Positions 18,583 to 27,826 of a stretch of DNA of 40,356 nt are shown here, in pieces (the stretch's first letter is position 1; every line of letters begins with the position of its first letter). The DNA comes from Candidatus Woesearchaeota archaeon (GTDB lineage Archaea; Nanobdellota; Nanobdellia; Woesearchaeales; ARS49): positions 1-40,356 of the forward strand of contig JACQMY010000012.1 in NCBI GenBank assembly GCA_016203305.1, written 5' to 3'. The translations under genes and the position numbers were made by a program. Below the pieces are notes generated by a model. The model had not been told where the DNA came from and did not search any database. It was given only the letters and a program-made list of their open reading frames with translations.

Positions 18583-19335
18583 ATGCAGTGGTTATATCCT
18601 ATTCTGAGCGTTGTGATAGTTAGCGCTATTGCTTTTATTGGTTTGTGGACGTTCGCGATGAAGACTCCTCAGTTGCAGCGTATTGTGTTGTACTTGGTGA
18701 GTTTTAGCGCTGGTGCGTTATTGGGTGATGCGTTTATCCACTTGCTGCCGGAGGCTGCGGATGGGGGATTTGGACTTTCAATCTCGTTGTATATTCTTTT
18801 GGGCATAATTGTTTCGTTCGTTATTGAGAAAATAATTTGGCGGCATTGTCATTTGCATAAGTGTGCTGCTTCTCACCATCATGTTCAGCCTCAGCCTTTT
18901 GCTTATTTGAACTTGATCGGGGATGGAGTGCACAACTTTATTGATGGGTTGATTATTGGCGGGAGTTATTTGGTTAGCGTGCCGGTTGGTGTTTCCACTA
19001 CGCTTGCTGTTATCTTGCACGAGATTCCCCAGGAGATTGGGGATTTTGGCGTTCTGATTCATGGAGGGTTTAAACGTTCCCAGGCTTTGTTCTATAATTT
19101 CTTGTCAGGGTTGACCTCTGTGATAGGGGTTATTGTTGCCTTGCTGCTCAGTGAGACGACTAACGTTACTAACGTGCTTGTTCCGTTTGCCGCGGGCAGT
19201 TTTATCTATATCGCATGTACTGACTTGTTGCCTGAATTGCATAAGAGTGTGAAGATGAAGGAGTCTGTTGGCCAGCTTGTGGCGTTTATCGCGGGCATTG
19301 GTGTTATGGTATTGTTGCTTGTTTTTCTTGGGTGA
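18583..19335 (+). CDS. ZIP-family metal transporter
   Basis: FSAGALLGDAFIHLLPEA, GDGVHNFIDGLIIGGSY, VILHEIPQEIGDFGVLIHGG. Confidence 0.93.
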   Translation: MQWLYPILSVVIVSAIAFIGLWTFAMKTPQLQRIVLYLVSFSAGALLGDAFIHLLPEAADGGFGLSISLYILLGIIVSFVIEKIIWRHCHLHKCAASHHHVQPQPFAYLNLIGDGVHNFIDGLIIGGSYLVSVPVGVSTTLAVILHEIPQEIGDFGVLIHGGFKRSQALFYNFLSGLTSVIGVIVALLLSETTNVTNVLVPFAAGSFIYIACTDLLPELHKSVKMKESVGQLVAFIAGIGVMVLLLVFLG

Positions 19336-19339
19336 GAGA

Positions 19340-19879
19340 ATGGAGCTTGTTGACGTTGTGGACATGCATGACAACATTGTCAGTACTGTTTCCCGTGATG
19401 AAGTGCACAGGAAGGGGTTGTTGCACCGGGGCGTGACTATTTTGGTTTTCGACCCTGGTGGCAGGTTGTTCGTACAGCAGCGTTCAAGCACGAAAGATGT
19501 TTTTCCAAGCACTTGGCAGGGTGGTGTGATGGGGCATGTCATGCATGGCGAGACGTTGCATGAGGCTGCTGTTCGAGAGTTGCGTGAAGAGCTTGGCTTG
19601 GTTGTAGTCCCTGCGAAAGTCAAGGAGGTTGCGCGTTTTGGTTTGCATGAGGGTGTTGAGCGTATGCTTGGTGCGGTTTACGTTTTGCGTGATGTTAAGC
19701 AAGAGCCGGTTATTGATAAGGGCGAGGTTTCTTCTGGTGGTTTTTGGGCTGTTCAAAAGGTTGAATCAGAGGTTGCAAAAAATCTTCAGGTTTGGCATCC
19801 AATATTCGTGAAGACTTGGCAGATTTTCAAGGACGCTAAGCAGCCTGTTGTTGACTATGTTGGCATTCAGAAGAAATAA
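19340..19879 (+). CDS. NUDIX hydrolase
   Basis: WQGGVMGHVMHGETLHEAAVRELREELGL; start at internal Met 25. Confidence 0.92.
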   Translation: MELVDVVDMHDNIVSTVSRDEVHRKGLLHRGVTILVFDPGGRLFVQQRSSTKDVFPSTWQGGVMGHVMHGETLHEAAVRELREELGLVVVPAKVKEVARFGLHEGVERMLGAVYVLRDVKQEPVIDKGEVSSGGFWAVQKVESEVAKNLQVWHPIFVKTWQIFKDAKQPVVDYVGIQKK

Positions 19880-19904
19880 ATAGCAGCTGGCTTGTTATTT
19901 GTTC

Positions 19905-20474
19905 ATGGCGACTGCCGAAGAGATCAGGGTGTGGTTGGAGTGGGCGATTGGAAAGAAACTAGTGGTGTTGCCTCTGATTCGCAAGGGCGATTATGTGCAG
20001 AAGGGATCCGACTATTGGATTTTTGTTGATGACGTTGCTGGTGTTCTTGTTCCGTTTCGTCGTGCAGGCGGTCTTAACATTAAGGCAATACGGGCACATT
20101 TTACGAAGCGACTAACTAAAGGCAGGCAGAATGAGTATTATGATAGGAACGGTACACCATACAAATCAGGAGTTGCAGTGGCATTAAGCGCTCTTGTTCG
20201 TGATCGTGTTGGCGAGTGCACTGAAATGAGCGTGATTGCTCAGTTATTGGCGCAAGAGTTGGGGCGGGAGAGTTATTGGGTTTCAGGATTTCTTCGCACG
20301 CAAAACGAGGTTGTTGACACGTTTCATGCGTGGAATGTGGTGTTTAAAGGGGACAAGTTTTGGATTTTTGATTCCGCCCAGAACAGTATATTGGAGTTAA
20401 AAGGGGTACAGAATAATGAGGGTTTTGTTGAACTCGTTACTGATTCTGAGACATTAAAGTATGCTTTGAATTGA
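19905..20474 (+). CDS. Transglutaminase-like protein
   Basis: RVGECTEMSVIAQLLAQELG...DTFHAWNVVFKGDKFWIFDSAQ: plausible Cys-His-Asp triad. Confidence 0.65.
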   Translation: MATAEEIRVWLEWAIGKKLVVLPLIRKGDYVQKGSDYWIFVDDVAGVLVPFRRAGGLNIKAIRAHFTKRLTKGRQNEYYDRNGTPYKSGVAVALSALVRDRVGECTEMSVIAQLLAQELGRESYWVSGFLRTQNEVVDTFHAWNVVFKGDKFWIFDSAQNSILELKGVQNNEGFVELVTDSETLKYALN

Positions 20475-20609
20475 TCATCGTTTCATGAACAGAATGACTG
20501 CCACGATGAGTATGAGCAGACTTGCTATTTCCCTGCTCGCAGGTATGAAACCTAAGTATAATAGTGCTAGTGCGACAAGGTTCAGGAAGGCTAGTGTTTG
20601 TTTGTTCAT
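20475..20609 (-). CDS. 44-aa two-TM small protein (absent from the ORF track)
   Basis: MNKQTLAFLNLVALALLYLGFIPASREIASLLILIVAVILFMKR translated by hand; abuts the stop of 19905-20474. Confidence 0.55.
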   Translation of the reverse strand: MNKQTLAFLNLVALALLYLGFIPASREIASLLILIVAVILFMKR

Positions 20610-20646
20610 GTTTCCTCCGTACAAACTACTTACTACACACTACCAA

Positions 20647-21339
20647 CTATCCCAGTGCTAGCGTGTAATATATCATCCATGCTGCAAGTGATAATAGCAA
20701 TAGTCCGATGAATAGGCGCATGTATTTTTTGTTTTTTTGTCTCCATTCTTCGAACCATTTCCAATGTATTCCTTTGACTACGAATAATAGAATAATTACT
20801 AATGGCAATACAAAGATTAAGTTGTAGATGACTAGGAATGCCATGTTGTTGAACGTTACTCCGCTGAGAGACATTAGCGCTAGGACTGCAAGATAGACTG
20901 CTCCTGTGCAGGGTAGTTCTACTAGTGCTACAAACGTGCCTAGGAATGCTGCTGTTAATGGGCTGTCTCCTACTTTTTGGACGTACATTTTGATGCGTTC
21001 TGCTTCTCCTGGAATGATGCCCAGGCTGAACCCTTTGCCGTACCAGAAGTAGTCTTTGATTTCTAATAATCCTGCAACTGCTACAAGTCCTGCTATTACG
21101 TAGTAGCTTGCTACGCTGAATCCAGCGAGTTTGCGGATGACTGGCAGAAGTACTAATCCGGCAGCAAAGTAGGTTAGGAATACAAAGAATATGTAGACTA
21201 GCCCGTTGAAGAGCATGTGTCTTTTGTGTGCTGTTTTTGCTAGAAATGCTAGAAGGAAAATCAACACGCCAAATGCGCACGGGTTTATTCCGTCTATTAG
21301 CGCTGCTCCAATTATTATTGGGAGGTTGATTTCTGCCAT
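20647..21339 (-). CDS. CcdA/DsbD-like membrane thiol-redox protein
   Basis: IDGINPCAFGVLIFLLAFL and VALVELPCTGAVYLAVLALM paired Cys motifs; six or more TM. Confidence 0.8.
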   Translation of the reverse strand: MAEINLPIIIGAALIDGINPCAFGVLIFLLAFLAKTAHKRHMLFNGLVYIFFVFLTYFAAGLVLLPVIRKLAGFSVASYYVIAGLVAVAGLLEIKDYFWYGKGFSLGIIPGEAERIKMYVQKVGDSPLTAAFLGTFVALVELPCTGAVYLAVLALMSLSGVTFNNMAFLVIYNLIFVLPLVIILLFVVKGIHWKWFEEWRQKNKKYMRLFIGLLLLSLAAWMIYYTLALG

Positions 21340-21474
21340 TTAACAAAATTCGCAGGTTTTTTTGTCTTTTTTCTTGTACTTTTCGTGGCACTGGGTGTCG
21401 CAGAATAGCATGCCTTCTTTGGTGATCATGCCTGCTTTTCTCAGCTTACCGCATGTTGCGCAAACATTTGCCAT
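21340..21474 (-). CDS. 44-aa TRASH/treble-clef-like zinc (metal) finger protein (absent from the ORF track)
   Basis: MANVCATCGKLRKAGMITKEGMLFCDTQCHEKYKKKDKKTCEFC; C-x2-C...C-x3-C; abuts the CcdA-like gene. Confidence 0.7.
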   Translation of the reverse strand: MANVCATCGKLRKAGMITKEGMLFCDTQCHEKYKKKDKKTCEFC

Positions 21475-21536
21475 AATGCACCTCCGATATTTATGAGGAG
21501 GTTCCGACAGAAGCGAAGCTTTCGTCGATACCTCTT

Positions 21537-22061
21537 TTAACTGAATGTTATGATGATTTCATCGCCGTCTTTCCAGACGTATTTTTGGTATGCAAATGTC
21601 TGGTCTTGGTTGACCATCATTCTCACTACTCCTTCTTTTCCGTCTGGGCAGGCATTGCCGTTGCAATAGTTAGCAATGCACGTTTCGTTGAATGGTATTT
21701 TGAATTCTTTCATAAACGTTTCCAAGCGCAGAGGTCTGTCTTCTAGGAGCTTGCCTGTTGTCGGCTCGTAGGGGAGTCGTTCGTGGAAATGCATTAGATT
21801 GCGTTCTTTGTGCGTGTGCGGTCCTTCTAATGGTCCGTGTTCTAATGGCAATGACATTTTTTTGCCACAGAGATCTATTGTAATGTCTGCATGCGCGTGG
21901 AATGTTTTGATGCACTTGTCTACGTAACAAACCTCAAACTCTTCGACTTTTTCTGCTGTTGACAGGTAGTACCATACAGAATAAGCAATGTATGCTGCTG
22001 CTAGGATCGCAAGTGCGTAGCCTGCTATTTGCAACCAATTTCTGTGCACCTTCTTTTGCAT
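21537..22061 (-). CDS. Membrane-anchored His/Cys-containing extracytoplasmic protein
   Basis: One N-terminal TM; CYVDKCIKTFHAHADITIDLCGKK, HGPLEGPHTHKERNLMHFHE, CIANYCNGNAC. Confidence 0.75.
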   Translation of the reverse strand: MQKKVHRNWLQIAGYALAILAAAYIAYSVWYYLSTAEKVEEFEVCYVDKCIKTFHAHADITIDLCGKKMSLPLEHGPLEGPHTHKERNLMHFHERLPYEPTTGKLLEDRPLRLETFMKEFKIPFNETCIANYCNGNACPDGKEGVVRMMVNQDQTFAYQKYVWKDGDEIIITFS

Positions 22062-22100
22062 GGTTTATAAATAACAGTTGTTGCTCTTAAAGCTTACGTT

Positions 22101-23156
22101 TTAGAATATATCCGACGGCATGGTTTCTCGTGTCACGCTGTATAGTGCGTGGACTTGGTCTTTGTATCTGCGGCAGAATTCTTTGCCCAGCACGCGGAAG
22201 AGCGAGCATAGGTCTGCAGGGGTTTTCTTTCCAACAAGCCTGTCTCCTGCGTCTCCGAGTCCGGGCATGATGAAGAAATCGTCGTTCAGTGTTGGGTCTA
22301 TTCTGAAGCTGGCAAGTCGTGCTTCGCTGTTGTTTGCCACGTTGTAAACTCCTGGCAATGCGCTGATGAGGGCAAGCATTGTGATTTTTGCAGGCGTTAT
22401 TCCTTCTTCTCTTAGAAGTCCTTCTATTGCGAAAAGGCTTCCGCCTGTTGCGCACATGATTTCTGGTATTACAAAGTGTTTGCCTTCGATTGTTTCCTTT
22501 GTGTAGAAAGTGTGTTCTTCCTCGCTGACGTGGTGCAAGCCGCCTTCCTCTTTGCGTTTTGGTCTGAAGATTGCATATTCTGGAGTTCTTCCGGTTTGTC
22601 GTTGTACCCAGTCGCCGGTTACAACTGCGGGCAATATTCCTGCGCGCAAGAAGACGCCGATGCACGTGTTTTCAAGGTCTGGACTGTACGCTTCTCTTGT
22701 TACAACGCTTTGTTGGTATGGCCTGTCAACAGGTGTTTGGATAACCTTATCCCTGTACTTGTTTGAGAATGCTGCTGCAAGCAACTGTATGTATGCGTCT
22801 CTGACTGCTTCTCTGAACAGGCAAGTGTCTGTGTTTGTATCGCGGAGTGCTGTGAGTGTTTCATCAACTTGTCCGTGTTGTGCAACAAATCTCGGTCTGA
22901 GTGTAAAGAATCTTCCACCTCTTTCAATTCCATTAAGTCTGTTCATTGCGCTTTCGACACGATAATCCAGGCCTCTGTCGATCTCGGCAAGACGCCGGGT
23001 TTCGTCTTCGTTTAGCGGTCGTTCTAACGGTTTTCCATCTGGTGCCAGAAGTTGTTTTCTTTCTCCGTAAAATACGTGATTTATGCCGCCAACAACTTTT
23101 TGCTGTTCTGTATTGGGCCGTTTGATGTCTTTCTCCCAAAGAAGCACTCGTTCCAT
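22101..23156 (-). CDS. Uracil phosphoribosyltransferase-like PRTase with long N-terminal region
   Basis: IPEIMCATGGSLFAIEGLL and C-terminal MPGLGDAGDRLVG resemble UPRT signatures. Confidence 0.8.
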   Translation of the reverse strand: MERVLLWEKDIKRPNTEQQKVVGGINHVFYGERKQLLAPDGKPLERPLNEDETRRLAEIDRGLDYRVESAMNRLNGIERGGRFFTLRPRFVAQHGQVDETLTALRDTNTDTCLFREAVRDAYIQLLAAAFSNKYRDKVIQTPVDRPYQQSVVTREAYSPDLENTCIGVFLRAGILPAVVTGDWVQRQTGRTPEYAIFRPKRKEEGGLHHVSEEEHTFYTKETIEGKHFVIPEIMCATGGSLFAIEGLLREEGITPAKITMLALISALPGVYNVANNSEARLASFRIDPTLNDDFFIMPGLGDAGDRLVGKKTPADLCSLFRVLGKEFCRRYKDQVHALYSVTRETMPSDIF

Positions 23157-23251
23157 GATGCCTGTTCATAAGAAGTGGTATAATAATTGTTGTGACAGGA
23201 GAAAAGTGGTGAAAAGGTTGTTTGTATTCCTGTGCGCTGGCCTTTGAACAC

Positions 23252-23500
23252 CTAATTCTCATCGCTTTCGATTATTTTTATGATTTCATCCAATCGTTCG
23301 GGATTCAAACTTATTTGAAGACCGTACGATGTTGGTTTAGAAAGAATGAGCCTTTCTTTAATCAGTTCATCAGCCGTAGTTTTTGCATCACCTGAAAGAT
23401 GGCTCGGAATTCCAGAAGTCACGTTTTCGAAAGCGGTGTGTTTTCCGCCAATGACTCTGCGGCGGAATAATTTTCTGAGGATAACAACACGAAGATTCAT
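23252..23500 (-). CDS. Hypothetical protein (small winged-helix-like)
   Basis: 82 aa ORF. Confidence 0.55.
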   Translation of the reverse strand: MNLRVVILRKLFRRRVIGGKHTAFENVTSGIPSHLSGDAKTTADELIKERLILSKPTSYGLQISLNPERLDEIIKIIESDEN

Positions 23501-23597
23501 GAGTTTATAGAATTTCTTCGTCTATTTATAAGTTCGTTCGATATTGGAAGTTTAGAACAGCAAAAAACTTATATACAACCTTCTATTAGAGAACAGT

Positions 23598-23924
23598 ATG
23601 GAAAGCGAAAAAACCTCCTTTAGACTCGTATTCGGAGATTCTCCCACATCGAAAGTATTGGACTTTCTCATCGACAATCAAGAGTTTGATTACAGTTTAA
23701 CAGACATTTCAAAGGGCGCAGAAATCGCCTGGAGCACACTGCACGAATTCTGGCAAGGCCTTGTGAAATTAGGAATTGTAAAAAAGACAAGAAAAATCGG
23801 CAGAGCAGAATTGTACAAACTCCATCTCGACAATCCATTGGTGAAAAAACTCATTGAAATCGACATGCTTGTTTCAAAACAACTCATCCAACTTGAGATT
23901 GAAAAGCAAAGGATTGTTGTGTGA
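23598..23924 (+). CDS. Winged-HTH transcriptional regulator
   Basis: SKVLDFLIDNQEFDYSLTDISKGAEIAWSTLHEFWQGLVKLGIVKKTRKIGRAELYKLHLDNP; TATA-like aacttatatac at ~23567. Confidence 0.88.
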   Translation: MESEKTSFRLVFGDSPTSKVLDFLIDNQEFDYSLTDISKGAEIAWSTLHEFWQGLVKLGIVKKTRKIGRAELYKLHLDNPLVKKLIEIDMLVSKQLIQLEIEKQRIVV

Positions 23925-23970
23925 AACTGTCCCGCTGGGTTGATTATCCCTGCCCAGGGTTTGCTCTGAA

Positions 23971-24591
23971 TTAACTCTTTTTTGCCAAGATGAATAATTT
24001 TTTGAATGGGAATTCTCCTTTTTGGTGGCGTGATTTGGTGTGTGTTTTTAGGATTTCAAAGCCGGCATCAGATAGGAGCTGGCTAATTTCATCAATAGTA
24101 ACAATGTTCAGGAACATTTTTTCGTCAGGTTTGAGTGGTTCAACAAAAAATCCTTCTTGTGATTCGCCTTCTTGCACTGCTATGTATGCGATTCCGCCAA
24201 CTTTGAGTATTCTGCTAAAACTTTTGAGCACTGTAGGAATGTCTTTCTTGGATATGTGGATCAACGAGTATGCTGCGATTATGCCATCAAAGTGCCCATT
24301 TGGAAAGCTCAGCTTACGCATGTCTCCTATGCGAAAATCAATATCAGGGAAGTGTTGTTTTGCGAACGCGATCATGTCTTCTGAAAAGTCGATGCCAATC
24401 ACGCGGTAGCCGCGTTTATGGAGCAGGTTTGAATCGATGCCGGGACCGCATCCAACATCAAGGATGAGGCAGTTTGGTTTGGCAAGGGTCATGAATTCGT
24501 TGAGAAATTCCGAGGGCGAGTGAAATCGTTCGGTGTAGATTCTTGCAATCTTTGCATAAAGTTGGTGAACTAGAGAACTTTGGTCTTCCAT
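23971..24591 (-). CDS. SAM-dependent methyltransferase
   Basis: LILDVGCGPGIDSNLLHKRGYRVIGIDFSEDMI. Confidence 0.92.
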   Translation of the reverse strand: MEDQSSLVHQLYAKIARIYTERFHSPSEFLNEFMTLAKPNCLILDVGCGPGIDSNLLHKRGYRVIGIDFSEDMIAFAKQHFPDIDFRIGDMRKLSFPNGHFDGIIAAYSLIHISKKDIPTVLKSFSRILKVGGIAYIAVQEGESQEGFFVEPLKPDEKMFLNIVTIDEISQLLSDAGFEILKTHTKSRHQKGEFPFKKLFILAKKS

Positions 24592-24592
24592 A

Positions 24593-24676
24593 CGCGGCCG
24601 CCCGGATTTGAACCGGGATATCCTTGCGGAAACCGGTTTTCAAGACCGGCGCAGTACCGGGTTGTGCCACGGCCGC
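24593..24676 (-). tRNA. tRNA-Ser (anticodon TGA)
   Basis: Reverse strand: acceptor GCGGCCG/CGGCCGC, anticodon arm CCGGT-CTTGAAA-ACCGG, long variable arm, T arm CCCGG-TTCAAAT-CCGGG, discriminator G; no encoded CCA; 84 nt. Confidence 0.93.
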
Positions 24677-24746
24677 ATACGTGAGAAATTCCTTGTTGTA
24701 ACTTATAAGTATTGCGTATTTAAGGCTGGTGCAGCATCCCTTCCAC

Positions 24747-26051
24747 CTACGTCCTACAGCCTAATTCCTTAACATTCTGGTGCAATATCTCGCTCACTTT
24801 CTCTGCATGTTCTGAGAAGTGTTTTCTGTGTTTGTCTGCTACCATTACTCTGAATGCTGTGACTTCTGCTGCGAGTTCTTGCATGCTGTGCTTGTGTTTT
24901 GGGTATTTTTCGAATAGCGTCATGGTTTTGTTGCCTAGTGGGTCGAAGAGTTGGACGTCTTCTGGTACGAGTTTGCTTGGGTGTGCTACTCTGCAGAATG
25001 CGATGTCGTCTAAGGGTATTTCAAATTCTTTTGCGAGTGCTTGTTCTGCTTTGAGTACGTTGTCTGGGTTTGCGTAGTGTTCGAAGAATTTGTTGTCTGC
25101 TAGTGGCAGTGTCCTTATTGGTTTTCCGACTATTATTTCTTTTGTTTCTTCGCTTGGCGGTCTTAATACAACTGCTGCTTTCAGCAGGTTTCTGTGCCCG
25201 TAGAAAAGTTCTTGGACTGTTTTCGTCCATGATCCTTGTGCATGTATGAGTTTAGAAACTAGTTGGTCGTCGGTGAGTTGCCAGATTTCGTCTGGTTTTA
25301 GCGCGCCGTGTTGTAGTGCTAGTTGTACTGCTCGTTCGAAGACTCTTTGTACTGCGTTTGTTTGTTTTCGCATGTAGACTTCGCTGTACATTGTGAAGTA
25401 GAATCGTTGTAGTGCTATCAGGTTCTCTTTCATGCGTTCGTCAGTTCCTAGTGTGTTGTCTTTGTAGATCATGTGTCTTGGCAAGTCTGCTGTTACAAGG
25501 GGGCTTGCCGGATAGCCGACGTGGTGTTGGTCTACTGTGATGTATGCTACTTTGTCTGCGCCTATTGTTTTGTGTGAGATTAGTTGGCTGAGTGGGTGTT
25601 TTTTCTCGACTATTGATAGAACAAGGTTGACGTCTGTTCCGCTTGCGGTTATTGTTTCTGCCAGGTGGTTTTTGATGATGTGGCTGGTGTGGGTGTTGTG
25701 GCTTTTGAACGCGCTGTTTCTTAGTGCGTCTTCGATTAAATGCGAGTATGGTCCGTGTCCGACGTCGTGGAGTAGTGCCGCTATTTCTGCAGCTTGCGCT
25801 TCTTCTCGTGTCATCATTTCTTTGCGTAGCAGTTCAGCCGTGTAGCGTCTGCATTGTTCGTAAGCGCCTATTAGGTGCTCAAATCTTGTGTGGACTGCTC
25901 CTGGGAAGATGATGTCTGCAAGGCCTAGTTGTCTGATCCTGCGCATGCGTTGGAATGCTTGGTGGTCGATGATTTGCCAGACTGTTGTTGTGTCTACTGG
26001 TCCGTAGACTGGTATTGCTATTCGTTTGAAAGGAGTAAGGTAGCCTGGCAT
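24747..26051 (-). CDS. HD-domain phosphohydrolase (SAMHD1/dGTPase-like)
   Basis: FQRMRRIRQLGLADIIFPGAVHTRFEHLIGAY...ALLHDVGHGPYSHLIE. Confidence 0.92.
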   Translation of the reverse strand: MPGYLTPFKRIAIPVYGPVDTTTVWQIIDHQAFQRMRRIRQLGLADIIFPGAVHTRFEHLIGAYEQCRRYTAELLRKEMMTREEAQAAEIAALLHDVGHGPYSHLIEDALRNSAFKSHNTHTSHIIKNHLAETITASGTDVNLVLSIVEKKHPLSQLISHKTIGADKVAYITVDQHHVGYPASPLVTADLPRHMIYKDNTLGTDERMKENLIALQRFYFTMYSEVYMRKQTNAVQRVFERAVQLALQHGALKPDEIWQLTDDQLVSKLIHAQGSWTKTVQELFYGHRNLLKAAVVLRPPSEETKEIIVGKPIRTLPLADNKFFEHYANPDNVLKAEQALAKEFEIPLDDIAFCRVAHPSKLVPEDVQLFDPLGNKTMTLFEKYPKHKHSMQELAAEVTAFRVMVADKHRKHFSEHAEKVSEILHQNVKELGCRT

Positions 26052-26082
26052 GTGTTGTTGTATTGCAGTTGTTTACTTATAG

Positions 26083-26166
26083 TGATCGACTTTAACTTTC
26101 GTATATGGTTATCGATCATTATATTCGGCAAACTTTACTATTTTTATCCGATTATTAAAGTTTGTC
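26083..26166. repeat. Two adjacent hairpins (E5)
   Basis: TGATCGA (26083-26089)/TCGATCA (26112-26118); CAAACTTTA (26129-26137)/TAAAGTTTG (26156-26164). Confidence 0.8.
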
Positions 26167-26199
26167 GCTATAATGTTTCGTCTACCTGAACTAGTGGTA

Positions 26200-27378
26200 C
26201 TATAATAGTTTGAGGTAGTGTTTTAGTACGAATGGAGAGATTAGTGTTGAAATTACTGCCATGAAGATAAGGGAACTAAACACGTCATGAGTTATTGCTC
26301 CGACGCTGAGTGCGAGTTGTGCGACGATGAGTTCAGTGTCTCCTTTTGCATTCATTGCCCAGCCAACAATGCTTCCTTCTTTCCAGTTGCGATTTGTAAT
26401 GTAGTAGCCTATGCTGCTGCCGAATACTGTTCCGATTATTGCTAGGATTGTGATGACGGTACTGAATAGTAGATTATTCCAGATTGAGAGGAGGTCTGTT
26501 TGGATGCCTATTGCGAAGAAGAAGAATGGCACGAATAGGCCGAACGCGATAGTGTGGATTGAGTGTGTGATTTCTTGTCTTTCCCACGGCTTGTGTCCTG
26601 GTTCTTTCATTATTTGTCGGATGATTACTCCGCTGAATAGGGCGCCGATCATCGCGCTTATTCCTAGGTGGTCTGCCAGGACTGCCATGAGTAGTGTTAT
26701 GATTATTGCGCCTGTGAATAGTTGTGCGTGTTCTGGTTGGTGTTCGATTTGTTTTATGATTTTTGGGATGAGCCAGTAGCGGAATGTGAATACTAGTGCT
26801 GCGAAGAGGAAGACGTTTATTGTTAGTTCTACTATTGTTATGTGTTTTACAGCGCTTTCCAGGACTGTGAACACTCCTGCTAGTAGGAACATTTCAACTA
26901 TGTCGTCGAATGTTCCTGCGCTCACAATTAGCGCCGCAAGTTTGGTTCGTAGTTTGTTGAATTCTGCCAGCAGGTCTAGACTTAGTGCGCTTGCGCTGAC
27001 GCTCATGCAAATTCCTACAATGAGCGAGCCGTATTTTGGAAGTCCGAATAGGTAGTGGCTTGCGAGAAAGCCAAGTGTTAATGGTAGCAGGGTGTTTAGC
27101 ACGCTGATCCAGAGGGAGGTTGGGAGGTTTTTGCCGAACTGTTTGAAATCTATTTGCAAGCCTACAAAGAATAGCAGGAGAACTACTCCTATTTCAGCGA
27201 ATATGCTTATTAGCCAGAGACTTTGTTGGGTGAATAGTTGCTCGCGGATGAATGGGAGTGAGAAAATCATGCCTGCCAGTATTTGGCTTACGACGCGTGG
27301 AATGCCAGTGCGCCTGAGCAGCTCTGTTAGGATGTACATCGAGCTTAGACAGATAAGTATGATGAGCAGCGGGTTCAT
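26200..27378 (-). CDS. CPA2-family Na+(K+)/H+ antiporter
   Basis: Polytopic; RVVSQILAGMIF, VVLLLFFVGLQIDFKQ, AKGDTELIVAQLAL. Confidence 0.92.
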   Translation of the reverse strand: MNPLLIILICLSSMYILTELLRRTGIPRVVSQILAGMIFSLPFIREQLFTQQSLWLISIFAEIGVVLLLFFVGLQIDFKQFGKNLPTSLWISVLNTLLPLTLGFLASHYLFGLPKYGSLIVGICMSVSASALSLDLLAEFNKLRTKLAALIVSAGTFDDIVEMFLLAGVFTVLESAVKHITIVELTINVFLFAALVFTFRYWLIPKIIKQIEHQPEHAQLFTGAIIITLLMAVLADHLGISAMIGALFSGVIIRQIMKEPGHKPWERQEITHSIHTIAFGLFVPFFFFAIGIQTDLLSIWNNLLFSTVITILAIIGTVFGSSIGYYITNRNWKEGSIVGWAMNAKGDTELIVAQLALSVGAITHDVFSSLIFMAVISTLISPFVLKHYLKLL

Positions 27379-27628
27379 TGTCCTCTTTTTAATGGTGAAA
27401 TGGCGAGGAGCATATTTAAACCTTCGCCCTTCCGCTTCGTCCTACACACTACTAACTGCCAACTAACAGCCAATTGCCAATGGCCTCAGTACATTCTGAT
27501 GCCTACAACCTTCTGCCTTCTTCCTTCACCCTGGTAAAAAGCATAGCTTTATAAAGGGGGAATTGTTTTTCAGTTGTAGTATATCGAGACTTCTTCTCGT
27601 TATAACTAACAGACAACGGGTGAATGGA

Positions 27629-27775
27629 ATGGAATTCGGAGAGCGTCAGATGCACGATGCTACCTGCTCTAAATGCGGCGCAAAGACACAAGTGCCTTTT
27701 GTGCCTAAAGCAGACAGGCCAGTGTATTGCCGCGAGTGCTACAAGCAAGTCAAGCCGCCACGGCGTGAATTTTAA
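27629..27775 (+). CDS. 48-aa CxxC/CxxC zinc-ribbon protein
   Basis: MHDATCSKCGAKTQVPFVPKADRPVYCRECYKQ; TATA-like ctttataaagg at ~27548. Confidence 0.85.
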   Translation: MEFGERQMHDATCSKCGAKTQVPFVPKADRPVYCRECYKQVKPPRREF

Positions 27776-27826
27776 GCTGAGCACTTAGCAACAACTATCA
27801 TTTTTTTTCCATTTCTTTTCTTTTTG

